A stretch of DNA of 64,000 bases from Russula earlei (Eukaryota; Basidiomycota; Agaricomycetes; Russulales; Russulaceae): NCBI GenBank assembly GCA_025769875.1, contig JAGFNK010000146.1, positions 1 to 64,000 on the forward strand, written 5' to 3'. Below the pieces are notes generated by a model. It had not been told where the DNA came from. It was given only the letters and a program-made list of their open reading frames with translations, and did not search any database. Below are positions 9,970-20,948 of the stretch, piece by piece. The position numbers and the translations under genes are program-made. Numbering within the stretch: the stretch's first letter is position 1; every line of letters begins with the position of its first letter.

Positions 9970-11708
9970 CAATAGCCAATGCATACCTTGATGTCTATCA
10001 TGGCCATATTGGTACATTCAACCATATCATATCCAGGAGCATCATGGCTATGCATTCCATATGATGATGGGAGATATATTTATATTAACCAAAGCAAGGT
10101 GAGTGATCAAATCAAGTTATACATTGTTTAATAATTTACCTTCACAGCAGCACTTTGGCATTGAGAACCTCAGTTCCAATTGCTGCACTCAACCTTGAAT
10201 AACTCAACAACTGAGCAAGCTCACACCATCCTTGGTCCCTCAAACCAATGTGACAACTCATATTGTTCTGTCAGACAAATTATCATTCTCATACATCTAC
10301 ACAATTCCTTACCCAGACTCTTTTACTTGTTTTCAGTTTGGCATTGGAAAATGCCTAACATTATTATTCCTCTGTCATAGCATAGCTGAATGGACTGCAA
10401 AGTTAATGCACTATTATCAGTGCTTATTATCAATTATATCATGTGAATGAGAACCCAAAATTATAGGACAAGAACCTTGAATTATTGTAATTGCAAAATT
10501 ATTATCTATAATGCAGATAATGGTCAATAAAATTATTGGGGGGTGAACTGGTGAGCAATAATTTCAGTTTTTGATAAACAACACTGAGGGAAAATAAGTG
10601 CTAATTATCTCTCACCAGCATGGTTTTTCCTGTGTCTACTAATCATAGATAAATCATTGAAGGATATAGAATAGAAAGTGAGACAGAGACAAGAAGAATA
10701 AGACTGAGCATTGTGTGGTGTATCACAAAGATGCTCCCACATAGCCTCCAGCAGACCGAAATCCACCAACGATCACTAATAAGCTTTATCGAGCACTGGA
10801 ACCGGGGGCTTGCATGGTGCTCATGTATTATTGGCTGTATCTGTGACGTCAGTGTTTCCCAATTTTGCCGTGATATGGGGAGATAGACGGGTGCACTGAC
10901 ATGAACCTAATGCTAGCAGTGCAACGTGGTGGGTGGACAATGGGTAATGAAAGGTAGCTTGTGGTCCTCAGTCAAGAAGAGAGACTAAGAACATGTGACG
11001 TCGGTCGACATCATGACCCTTTCGCCGTCATTCAGAAGCCGCCCGGAGAGATTACACTCTGGGAAGCCGAAATGCTGGCTTATTGACAGATAAGACTCGT
11101 CCGAGGACTGGCCGAGAGGAAGAAGATCCGACCTAAAAGGCTTAATCCAATATCCCACAGAAAACATAAGTCGGACGGGCAGCAAGACGAGTTGCCTCTC
11201 ACGGATGCCTTGACGAGATCGATATGACTATGAGTGATTCGTGGTGATGTACGGCAGCGCTTCGTGTGTTTTCCCAGTTCAAGGCCCGACTCCACGGCAA
11301 AAGGGAAACGAATTGAGCGTGTAGTCTATTTGGTGCCAAACCAAGACAAGAGCGGCCCCGGCGAGGGGTGAAGTGGTCCCCCGACTGCAGGACTGGAAAC
11401 GTTGAAGGTTAGAAGCTTGTTGGGTTAATGTTTATGGTTGGAAAGGGTTGCTTTCAATGCACTGCAAGAAAGCTCGGCTCGGACATCCTCCAGGAATTTA
11501 TACTTGACAAGATGAACATCCGAGACCACACGGTCGAGGGTCCACGTGAGAGTGAGTGAGGAAAGTTCGGAACTGCAGAGTGAGCAGCCTTGTCTATGGT
11601 CCGCCCGGCCTCGGGCTTTCGGTCTTATAAACCACGACGAGTCGTTTTCGAGATAACACAGTCCGCTCCCTCACCTTGATACTGAACGAGCAATCCAGTG
11701 AAGCAAAC
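9970..11708. other. Intergenic region upstream of ornithine aminotransferase
   Basis: The first 700 bases are AT-rich and repeat-like; after about 10,730 the DNA becomes GC-rich. No supported gene was found. CT/AG tracts just before 11709 presumably belong to the aminotransferase promoter. Confidence 0.5.
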
Positions 11709-13762
11709 ATGACACCCGTAGCACTCCATCCCCACGACAACGGCTTGTCCCGACATGCGAACGGCAAAAACACCTCCACCGCCCCCGCAGCCGAGGCACG
11801 AGCCCATTCCACAGCAACCGTAGATCTGTCCTCCGCAGACGTCATCAGGCTTGAGCACGAATATGGAGCCCACAAGTAATCACTTCTCTCCCTCCTATGT
11901 CCTTTTGGCCACTAACAGGCGCCTATTAGCTATCACCCTGTCCCCGTAGTCTTCGATCGGGCACTCGGTGCCAAGTGAGTAGCCCATTGAGCTGGATGAC
12001 GCACCGGTCAGAATAACTGATACCTATCGAGCACAGGGTATGGGACCCCGAAGGGAACGAGTACATTGATATGCTTTCGGCATATTCGTAAGTCTTCCCC
12101 CTCATACTCATTTTACTCCCTCCCGACTTTGTGTCTGTGTCTGCACATCATTGAGCTTTCAACTTCATTTCTACTTTTCCGCTTGCCATGTTTGAGACCA
12201 TAGTCCATTCGTTGCCCAGAGGGGTGTGACGCAGGGTACTGCTTTTATCGCCTCGCGTTCCATCCATGCGTACTAGAGCTTACCCGCTGCGCAGCGCCGT
12301 TAACCAAGGCCACTGCCACCCGCGCATCGTTGCAACGTTGGTGGAGCAGGCTCAGCGCCTGACGCTTTCCTCGCGGGCATTTTACAACTCAGTCTTTGGT
12401 TCCTTCGCAGAGAAGGCTACGAAACTCTTTGGTTATGATATGGTCCTGCCGATGAACACCGGGGCGGAAGCGGTCGAGACGGGCATCAAGCTCGCCCGCA
12501 AGTGGGCGTATGAGAAGAAAGGGATACCGGAGGGCCGTGCGATCGTTTTCAGCGCTGCGGGAAATTTCCATGGGCGCACAATCGGAGTCATCAGGTGAAG
12601 GGAACAACCTTCCATTCTGTCGCATGCTACTGAAACGAAGTAATGCAGCATGAGCACAGAACCAGAAAGTCGGAATGGATTCGGACCTTACCTTGAGGGC
12701 GTGGGTCCGACGTACCGTGACGGTGGATCATTCCATACAATTCGATATGGTGAGATTGAAGACATCCGGCGAGCACTCGAGCTGCATGGCAAGGACGTTG
12801 CCGCGTTCCTCATCGAGCCAATTCAGGGAGAGGCTGGGATCGTCATCCCGCCCCTCGGATACCTTCGCCAGGTCCGCGAGCTGTGCTCGAAACACAATGT
12901 TTTGCTCATCTGTGATGAGATTCAAACCGTGAGTCAAAGACGACACTTATGGTATCGTCGGCGCTCAATCTAGGAATCTCGATCAGGGCCTCTGTCGGAC
13001 GGGCAAGTTATTGTGTGTAGAGCACGAAGGCATTCGCCCGGACGTTGTTTTACTGGGCAAAGCCCTTTCCGGAGGCGTGTATCCCGTATCCGCTGTGCTT
13101 GCAGATAAAGACGTGATGCTCTGCATTCGACCGGGCCAGCACGGTAGCACCTATGGCGGGTTCGCCTTCTCTCTTATCCCTTGACCTTCTCATCTTACAC
13201 AACCTACGCAAACATAAATAGGAATCCACTCGGTTGTGCGGTAGCCATGACAGCGTTGGACGTCCTGATAGAGGAGGGCCTCGCAGAACGAGCGCAACGA
13301 CTCGGCGAGCAATTCCGCAGTGGCGTTCGCGCGTTTCGCTCGCCGCTTGTCAAGGAAGTCCGCGGGCGTGGGTTATTTAACGCCATCGTTATCGACGAGA
13401 GTGTGAGCACTCGCAAGCGCACAGCGTGGCAATTCTGTTTGCTGCTCAAAAGCCAAGGAATTCTGGCCAAGCCCACCCACGTGAACATGTACGAGTGCTT
13501 TACTCCCCCGAAAAGGTTAACAATAATACTGACGGAATTTGGGTTATTACAAAGCGTCCGTTTCTCCCCTCCGTTGGTCATCTCTGAGGAGGACCTCGAG
13601 AAGGCCATTGGAATAATCAAACAAGCACTCATTGACCTCGATCAGGTGCGTCTCCTCCCATTTCATGCTGCAGACATCTCCTACGTCTTCGTTTCACAGC
13701 TCGAGGAGATTCCAGGCGAGGTAGAGAGCGAGAAGGGATTTAGGGATGAGCTCAACGACTGA
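11709..13762 (+). CDS. CAR2: Ornithine aminotransferase (ornithine-oxo-acid transaminase)
   Basis: Nine exons (11709-11875, 11930-11974, 12037-12087, 12295-12594, 12649-12928, 12987-13159, 13222-13488, 13555-13645, 13700-13762) join in frame to 478 residues, a little longer than typical ornithine aminotransferases. This PLP enzyme moves the delta-amino group of ornithine to 2-oxoglutarate, giving glutamate semialdehyde in arginine breakdown. Class III aminotransferase motifs are in order: [78 protein letters not shown] with Asp277, LLGKALSGG with the PLP lysine at about 306, HGSTYGGNPLG, and the C-terminal [16 protein letters not shown]. The first 50 residues are variable and rich in Ser, Thr and Ala. 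Intron 6 has a weak donor (gttcgc); the fourth exon is preceded by an unusually long 207-bp intron. The next gene, on the same strand, is 2.5 kb away. Confidence 0.93.
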
Positions 13763-16317
13763 GGGTTTACTGTTCAGAGTCTGTCAATCTTCGATCCACT
13801 TAAGTCCTGACGTCCCATTACAACAAGTCCCATTACAACAAGTCGCATTTTTTTAAATGCGTTTTTAATCTACTATGCAATGTCTTTTAACGGCCAAGCC
13901 GTGCTGAACTCTAACTGAGCCTGGTGAATCTGAAAGCAGGTTCTCCGCCGACGCAAGTCCGAGCTGGCGACATTAGAGAAAACATTGCTGCACAGCAGAG
14001 GTGGCCGAGTGGGTCCATGCGATGTAGCCGGAAATAGAGGTCATCAGTATGGTCTAGCGTGATCTTTTGGTCTTCTGGGAGCCTCATGATCCGAAATGCT
14101 GTTGCGTCTGCTTAACAATTGCCGCCTATTGATGTGTCGCACGTCATGCATGCTCTCTCCGATTGACAAACTCGAAACAAAAAAAAAAAAAACACGGCAT
14201 TCTATTGAGAATGTTCATCCCTGCTTCACCCCGAACAGAAATTTTTTAAACGCGTCGGAGGCAATTGTGCTTACGGGAAGCTGTGCAAATGATTCTTTCA
14301 TTCCTTCTTGCCCCTTGCCTTGCCATAATGGTATTGCATCCGGCGAGCCATATTTGATCCCGTGGCCTGAGCTGCCCCTGCACCTTTACCCTTTCAACAG
14401 GTGAGCAAAACTTGACGACGTTGCATTGCGTCTTGTGCTATTGTTTCGGGGGCACTCCCTGTAAAGAACGGAATAAACCGTGACATGTGAGATTTTAATT
14501 CGAAAGGCGGTCAAACAAACTCTAATGAGCTGTTCGGATGGTACCAGCAACCGACGAGCGCGTCGACCAAGCACGCCCACTTAACAAACGGGCAAGAAAC
14601 CCGTCCACCGTCCCGTTATCATATTTAACCCCTTTGGAACGTATACGGCATCGCATGCGCTCGTGCACCGTATCCCATATTTCTCTGCCACGTAAAGATG
14701 GGTTCTGATCTCCATTTTGATGAGAGAAGCATTTGCCTCTGTTCCTTGTGGCCAGCACGAACACGGCGAGGTTTACGGAAGCCCCTGATGCTATCCATGT
14801 TCTGATGGATATTCCCTGCTCGGTCCTCAGCAAGCACCGACAACGACAACGTAGATGAGTAAGTCGCGTCAGTTGTCAGAGACTGAACGTAAGCGTGACG
14901 CTTGCGAGCCAATGACCTTGATCACCAATCTTTCCGAACACGGCATCGGACGCAATGCCAAGCGCCACAACATGACATACCTTCTCTGTCTCTCCTCGAA
15001 CCCACTCACCTGGTCTGCACCTGTTTGCCACAAATTGGGCGCAATGCTGCTCCTATTCATACCGAGGCTCGGCATCCATGATCGCTGGCACACATTGACC
15101 CGCGTCCAAGAAGCAGCTAGTTCTGATGTTCATGTCGATGATGTATACGTACCATCTACCTCTCGATGCGACTGCAGTCTGTGGAGGGCTTTCAATCCCG
15201 CGGTGGTCCACAACGGCGGATCTCGTACGTCGTTCGTCTGCCGCGCCCAGTTGCGCGACAGTCTCTGGCGATCAGCAACAGAGCACACAAACATGGGAGT
15301 CCTATCTCGCCTTTTCTCTAAAACATGGAGCTCTTAGGCTTCCTTGTCCCCGAACGGGGTTGGCCATGCGTTGGAAGCTCGCTCACGAGCGGTTCTCGCG
15401 CCTGTACAATAAATGAAGATCTCGCCAAATTTCGGCTAGTTTCTGTTTCTTGCGTGGGGGATCATATGAACCGACCACGAACCTGCTCGTAACCACATAC
15501 TCATACGTCAGGGGAAGGGCGCCGTTGTCGAATGACCTTCGTTGGAAGTACATTACCGGTTAACCGGCCTGCGCTCCGACCTACCTACCCTTGGCGCCAC
15601 CACCGTGCATCTAGGTGTGAAAGGACTGCAAACGGACAGTGAGCGCTATATAAAGACGGTGTCATGGCCAACTAGCCTGCTTGCGAGAACCTTTCTCCCT
15701 CTCTCTTCTTTCCGGGTATCGTTTTTTTCTCCGTGCGACCTGACTTGTCCGACGCGACGTTTGCGCCACAAATGAAGCCAATGAGAATTTTGACCTCACG
15801 CGTCATTCGAGGAATAGCGCCACCTGACACTCCATCAATCACGATGCATGGTGATGGAAAAACTCCCGAGTTGGAAGGATGAAATTCGCCTCGCCGAGGG
15901 AGACACACCCTTTTGTCAGGGTCTGCCATTGGAAGGCTGCGTCATGTACACGCCACCGTGGGAGCATCATTCATCATTTGTGCGCACACTGTCACGATTG
16001 ACAGCGTCACCGTCGACGTGATATATCATTCCGAGACGAATGTAGTAGCTTCAAAGACGATTTTATTGCGTTTTGGGCACATCTGTGACGAAGCTCGGCG
16101 CCGAAAGTTGAACGTGGTGAGACGATGCCTTACTTTGCGTTGCTTCCCTGTGCAGTGCCATGAGTACTTTTCACATGTATAAGTTCACATGGCTTGGAGT
16201 TGTCGAATGCGTGCAGAGTCGTGTTGGACATGTGTCGGATGACAATTACGTGATATCGTGGGAGGAGTGAGAAGTGAAGTGAGCGTCGAGAGCGTGACGA
16301 GCGTAACTTCTCTCGTT
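13763..16317. other. Intergenic region between aminotransferase and Mpp6-like gene
   Basis: No gene was supported. A poly-A run lies near 14,178. A good TATA box with a CT-rich leader lies at 15,647, and plausible starts follow at about 15,774 and 15,848, but the possible short products (MKPMRILTSRV... and MVMEKLPSWKDEIRLAEGD...) match nothing I recognise. Confidence 0.4.
15647..15654 (+). promoter_or_regulatory. TATA box without an assigned gene
   Basis: tatataaa, followed within 60-120 bases by a pyrimidine-rich tract and then ATG codons at about 15,774 and 15,848. It resembles the promoters of the annotated genes, so a short transcript may start here. Confidence 0.4.
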
Positions 16318-17284
16318 ATGACGGCGACAATCAGCAAAGGAACGCTCAATCTCCGCTTTATGCAAAATGCCCAGCGTGCTGAGCAAGGACTTGAAGTCAA
16401 ATCTGTGGAAACGGTCCCCAATGATGAATCTCACTGGGAGGTAGCGAAGGAAGTCAAAGAAATGTGGGGGATGACCTCAGACCCATCTTCAAGGTCCTCT
16501 TCGCCTTGTCGAACTGAACCGATAATTGCCTTTCGTTGACGCACCCCTAGCTTGCTCGTGTCACACGAAGCATCGTACCTTCCGTTCATTTTGTCTCGTT
16601 CTGATGCTTCGGGATCGCCACCGCAACCTATCAAGCTTCGAGGCCGGAGAACATGGAACAAACGAGGTCAGGAGGTCACGGAAGTAGAGGTGCGTTCGCA
16701 CACACATCAATCACTTTGTGGTTCACCTGACGCCCCAAGATCCGTTCCAGCTCCCCCCGGACGACAAATCCCGTGGGTGGTCATCTTCCGTTCGGCAGGA
16801 CTCCACAGAACACCAACCAACCTCGAAACGACTTACGTCGATATCGAGCCTCGGGCCTGGCTCTTCGACAAAAGAAATTAAGCGATCCAAATCCCGCAGC
16901 GCCAAAAGCGCCCGTGAACTCATCCACGAAGCCCTGCCTTCTGGCACACGCGAGATCAGGATCAATTCAGAAGGTGGTGATGCCTCAGCTCCAACGACTC
17001 ACGCGCCGCCGTTGCCACCTCGGTCCGCACCATCGCCCAACGAGATCAACGAGATCGATCGCGCTTCACCGACTCCCAAGTTCCTCAAACCGGCCGGAGT
17101 TGAGGAGCCGTCCGAACACCTCACTCGCAGGGACGGATCTCACCCAGCGCGGGGAGACGCTGCTGACACCAATCATGGAGCTCGACGTCAGAATCCCAAG
17201 AGAGAAAGAGACGACCATCGCGAAGCTGGCGCGTCCACTGCTGACAAGAAGCGCAAGAAAAGCGGCGCCGCGGCGGCTGCCTGA
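16318..17284 (+). CDS. Mpp6-family nuclear exosome cofactor (M-phase phosphoprotein 6 like)
   Basis: Three exons (16318-16493, 16551-16689, 16751-17284) encode 282 residues. Mpp6 proteins bind the nuclear RNA exosome and help recruit the Mtr4 helicase. The family's conserved blocks are present in order: SKGTLNLRFMQNAQRA at residues 6-21, HWEVAKEVKEMWG near 40-52, SYLPFIL at 67-73, and GRRTWNKRG at 90-98. The C-terminal 180 residues are a low-complexity extension with KRSKSRSAKSARELI, then proline-rich and charged segments ending DKKRKKSGAAAAA; the human and yeast proteins are much shorter. The ATG was chosen because it lies just before the first conserved block. The acceptor of intron 2 at 16750 was chosen because it keeps the basic C-terminal frame open to the stop; a closer AG at 16740 would give another open frame, so that junction is the least certain. 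Confidence 0.85.
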
Positions 17285-19944
17285 GTGGAACGTGTTGTTG
17301 CGCGCTCCGCGGCACCGGGAGCAATCAACTCATGCGAACTGCTTGCCCTGCTAAGTGTCTGGAACCTCTGTTTTTTTGGTTTGAAAAGTCGTTTTGCTCC
17401 TCCATTCAAATTATTTTGTGCACCCACAAGCCCGTGCACGCTGGCTCACCCGGCCTGTCTCCGCGGCGTACTGTACATCATGAGAAGGGATTTCTCCGTT
17501 GCTTTGCTTATACTAGCTCTACAACGCAGCATGACGTCCAAAATCCTTTGTGCCCGTGGCTCCGGTAGCACTCACGCGAAATACTAGGATCGCCGTACTT
17601 GGCACATGATGCACGGCGCGTCCCCTTTAGGTTGTTCAGATAATCCTTTGGTCCTTTGTATTCATTCAGGCAGAGCCGTCGAAGAGCTGACTCTCACCGG
17701 CGCTCGTGAGCTCCGAAGCCCCGGCTCCGAGACGTGACAACGACTGCGGCTCCTTCTGTACGAAGTAGCGCGAAGGACGGAATCCCCAAAGTCACATTAC
17801 CGCTATGAACAATCGTTTCATGGCAATTTCGGAATTGCACAATGACAGCCGAGTGTGTGTCAAAGCGTGGTAAAACGTTGTGCAGGCCATTCTTTTTTAT
17901 TTCGTTTTCTTGTTTCTAAATCTTAATCATGAAATAGATTGAATGCGTCGAAATACTTTTCATGCCAATTAACTCCGATAATGGCATAGCAAAACGGAAC
18001 CCGACGAAAGTTTCGCTCGCGGGAGCGTGCACGCTGCTGCCTGCATGTGTGTGGCATGCTCGCATGTGTGTGCCCCACGCTTCAAAGGGCAGGAGGCACG
18101 ACAATCGGGTACCGTCCTTGATAAGACTAATTTTCTTCAGGGGCTAAGGATGGAAAGGGCATAGTGTGTGAGATTCTTGCAGAGGTCGATCTGTGATCGT
18201 TATAGCAGCAACGTACTAAAGCACTGAATGGCGTAGCGGGCCGCGGCTAGCGTGAGTCATCCATTCAAAGGCTGACCACCAAAAGGGTGACGGTGACGAT
18301 ATGCCAGACCATCACACTGGGATGTGGCGGCCGATGCCATGGGGCAGTGCCAAAAAGAGTGGCGGCGTGGGGACAGATGTCAAGTCAACAGTTGGTCCGA
18401 GGGCGGAACGGACGTGGAACGACGGGAGTGTTACCGAGATCACCGCAGCTTGGTTGAAACGTCGCATAGGGAAGTAGAGGGCCGCAACGAGTGTCAAGTC
18501 GGGAGTGGGGAAGCGCGATGTTATCGTGACGGATTTAGGGCATTACCGTGGACACGGCGACGCCACGGCATTGGCACGCAAAGGTTAGCCGCCCGAGTAC
18601 ACAGCAGTAGGATGATGAGAATATAGTATAGTTTGGCGAACGGTGAGTCAACGGGGGGCAGCGCTCTGTGGCGACCAAGGGGCGAGAGAGATAAGGCGTG
18701 ATTGCGATTGCGCCGCAACGAGGCGCAGGATGCGTATATGCGCAATGAGAAGGAGGGCACGGCGGCGCATGGTCGTCGTGCGTATCAGGATGGCCAATCC
18801 CAGAGCAACGAGAGGGCAAGGCTGGATCTGGGCAATATCCAATCGGACATTGCTTACGAGAGGGGATGTGCGTAAGTAACTCGCCGCGAAGGACGGAAAT
18901 TCGACTCGCAATCGCCGAGAAATCGACCGCGAGAGGAGGAGATCTCGATGGGAGAGGCGAGAGAAGGAGGGCAGCGCGAGCGACCACGGCGGGCAGGATG
19001 GACAGCCGCGAGTCGGAAGGAGGCGAGGGATCCAGATGGAAGGCACGGAAGGGGGAGGTTCAAGGCGATGTTGGCACCACACGGTTGGATTTGGATAATC
19101 GGATATGCCAAAGTTCGCGACGACAAGGTGCAGCGCCAAATCCCATCACTCTCATCCCATCCCATCCCATCCCATCCCATCCCATTCGAATGGGACGAGG
19201 AGTGCGTTGATTGGTGGTGCCAGGTTCGGAGCCTTTAGATGACCTGAAGCGCCCAAGCGCCCCCCGCAAAGTTACATATTTCACATCATCGAGGACAAGA
19301 CCCGGACATTTCCGCGTTCTAGACCCCGTGGCAGGCGAGAGAGCAAGCAGGACGACAGGGAGTGGCGAATCGTTCGGGGAGCAGTGGGGTCAAAAAAGCG
19401 CAGAGCTGAGACATTGGTCGAGCGTCCGTTGGGACGGGTTTCTGGCATCGGCTGGGAGCCGGAGCGAGCAAAAGTCCGCCGGACGGAAAAACGTCGAGAG
19501 GACGTAGTGCCGAAGATAAAAATGATGATTTGAGAGATGACAAAGAAGAGGCGAAGGCAGGTGATATTTAGTGATCACACAGAGAGCGGTCGTGTGAACC
19601 GGGCGGCAGTTGAAGGCGCCAAATACCGGGAATGCGATGACGACGGATAACCGAGCGGTTTCTGTCAACTCGAGGGAGGGATCAGGGCACCGGTCAGGCC
19701 GACCTCCCGGAGCGCACGAGGCCATTGGGAGGTTGTCATCGACCGCCCAGGCCAGGACATCGACGGCTGTTGTACGGCGTGCGATGCGACCCGCGGCCCG
19801 GAATGAAACACAGCTTCGATTTGATCACCACCACTTTTGTCTCCTCGCCTCGCCTCGTGAATCGAAATAATCGAATCCATCACTTCCTCCTCTGCCCTTT
19901 TTCGTCCATGCCCAAATCATCCTAGATACAAATCCCGCTCTCCG
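17285..19944. other. Intergenic region, GC-rich, no gene recognised
   Basis: Many overlapping open frames exist on both strands because stops are rare, but none shows conserved features or a consistent set of splice sites. A pentanucleotide tandem repeat occurs near 19,155. Confidence 0.45.
19155..19185. repeat. Pentanucleotide microsatellite (ccCat unit)
   Basis: Six tandem copies of a catcc/cccat unit, followed by the complementary gaatggga after a short gap, so the end of the array can fold back on itself. Confidence 0.85.
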
Positions 19945-19951
19945 TATATAA
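19945..19951 (+). promoter_or_regulatory. TATA box of the proline-rich protein gene
   Basis: tatataa, 64-70 bases upstream of the ATG at 20015, followed by a long C/T-rich leader, the usual layout of basidiomycete promoters. Confidence 0.55.
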
Positions 19952-20014
19952 CCTGCTCCTCTCCCTTTTCCCCTCCGTCCCATACTCTCACAGCCCTGCC
20001 CCGCCCTTGCCTCC

Positions 20015-20948
20015 ATGCAACAGTACAATCTTCGTCCCGTCTCCGAGCTCCCCCGCTCACCCTCTTCGCGCTCCTCCGGTTCTCCTCCGAACCACCACAC
20101 GAGTCCCCCCTCCTCACATCTGCCTCCTATCCAGCATCCTTCCAATCCCGCCCAGGCTCCTCTTCGAAGACCGATATCCCCGAGTTCTCTCCCCCGTATG
20201 TCTCATTCCCTCGTCACATTCCACTCCTTCGTGTGTCATTCAATCGGAGAACCCTCAGACCTTGACGTGTCCAATGGTCAGACCATGCCTCCGAGAAATT
20301 ATCCCCCACCTCCCACCGGGCACGACTTGATGCGCCTCTTCCCTCCCCAACCACCCGAGCAACCGCTCTTCCTCAAGCCCGGTTCCACCAGCGTGTATTT
20401 TCGTCGCCAGGAGCACCAGTTCTTTGCCCAGGCTGGCAAAGAGATCATCCGCGTGCGCGTCGAGTCTGACTTTCCTCCCTCCGGTGGTTCGCGTACCGGA
20501 AAGGGCAAAGAACCCGCGTCGATATCCCATCCGTGGTCAGCCCATCCCCATCCCCCGCCCCCTCCATCATCCATGCAGCCGCCACCGGAACCCGCGCACA
20601 CGGCGCACATGCATTCGCCCCCCCATCCGGTTCCGCCCTATCCACACCATCATACGGATGTCACCCGAGCGGCCCCAGGACTCATCGGCGCCTCGGGCGC
20701 AGTCCCACCGCCGCCTGGATACGGCCCGCCCCACCACCCAGCGACGATCGTGCGCAATGCGCCTCCTCCAGTGAGTCACGTAATGCCCTTGCTACGTTGT
20801 GCCTGTGCTGATCGGTTCCGATCGTGCGCCAAAGGTGGATCATCGGGTCGATGACATTCGCGAGGACGACGAGTCGTGGCGCAGGCCTACGCCGCATGGA
20901 GAACGGCGGCGCGCAGGAAAACACACGAAACGGGTCGTTGTGAAATAG
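20015..20948 (+). CDS. Conserved proline-rich protein of unknown function
   Basis: Three exons (20015-20195, 20259-20770, 20835-20948) encode 268 residues. The N-terminal 60 residues are Ser/Pro-rich. The middle has an ordered-looking block, PPTGHDLMRLFPP followed by SVYFRRQEHQFFAQAGKEIIRVRVE, which I believe is conserved in Agaricomycete proteins but cannot name. Proline- and histidine-rich low complexity follows, and the C-terminus is short, charged and basic (RRRAGKHTKRVVVK), possibly a nuclear signal. Intron 1 is 63 bp and in frame, so its retention would add 21 residues without a stop; it is called because donor, acceptor and size are good. Intron 2 (20771-20834) is needed to reach the basic tail. 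No signal peptide or membrane segment is seen. Confidence 0.65.

Noticed and set aside
14855..15337. Plus-strand open frame of about 160 codons starting MSKSRQLSETERKRD
   Set aside because: No recognisable domain, competing minus-strand frames, and no promoter or splice pattern that supports it.
15774..16019. Possible short gene after the TATA box at 15,647
   Set aside because: Two short frames (about 36 and 57 codons) in different phases, neither recognisable, and no intron pattern joining them convincingly. Only the TATA box is listed.
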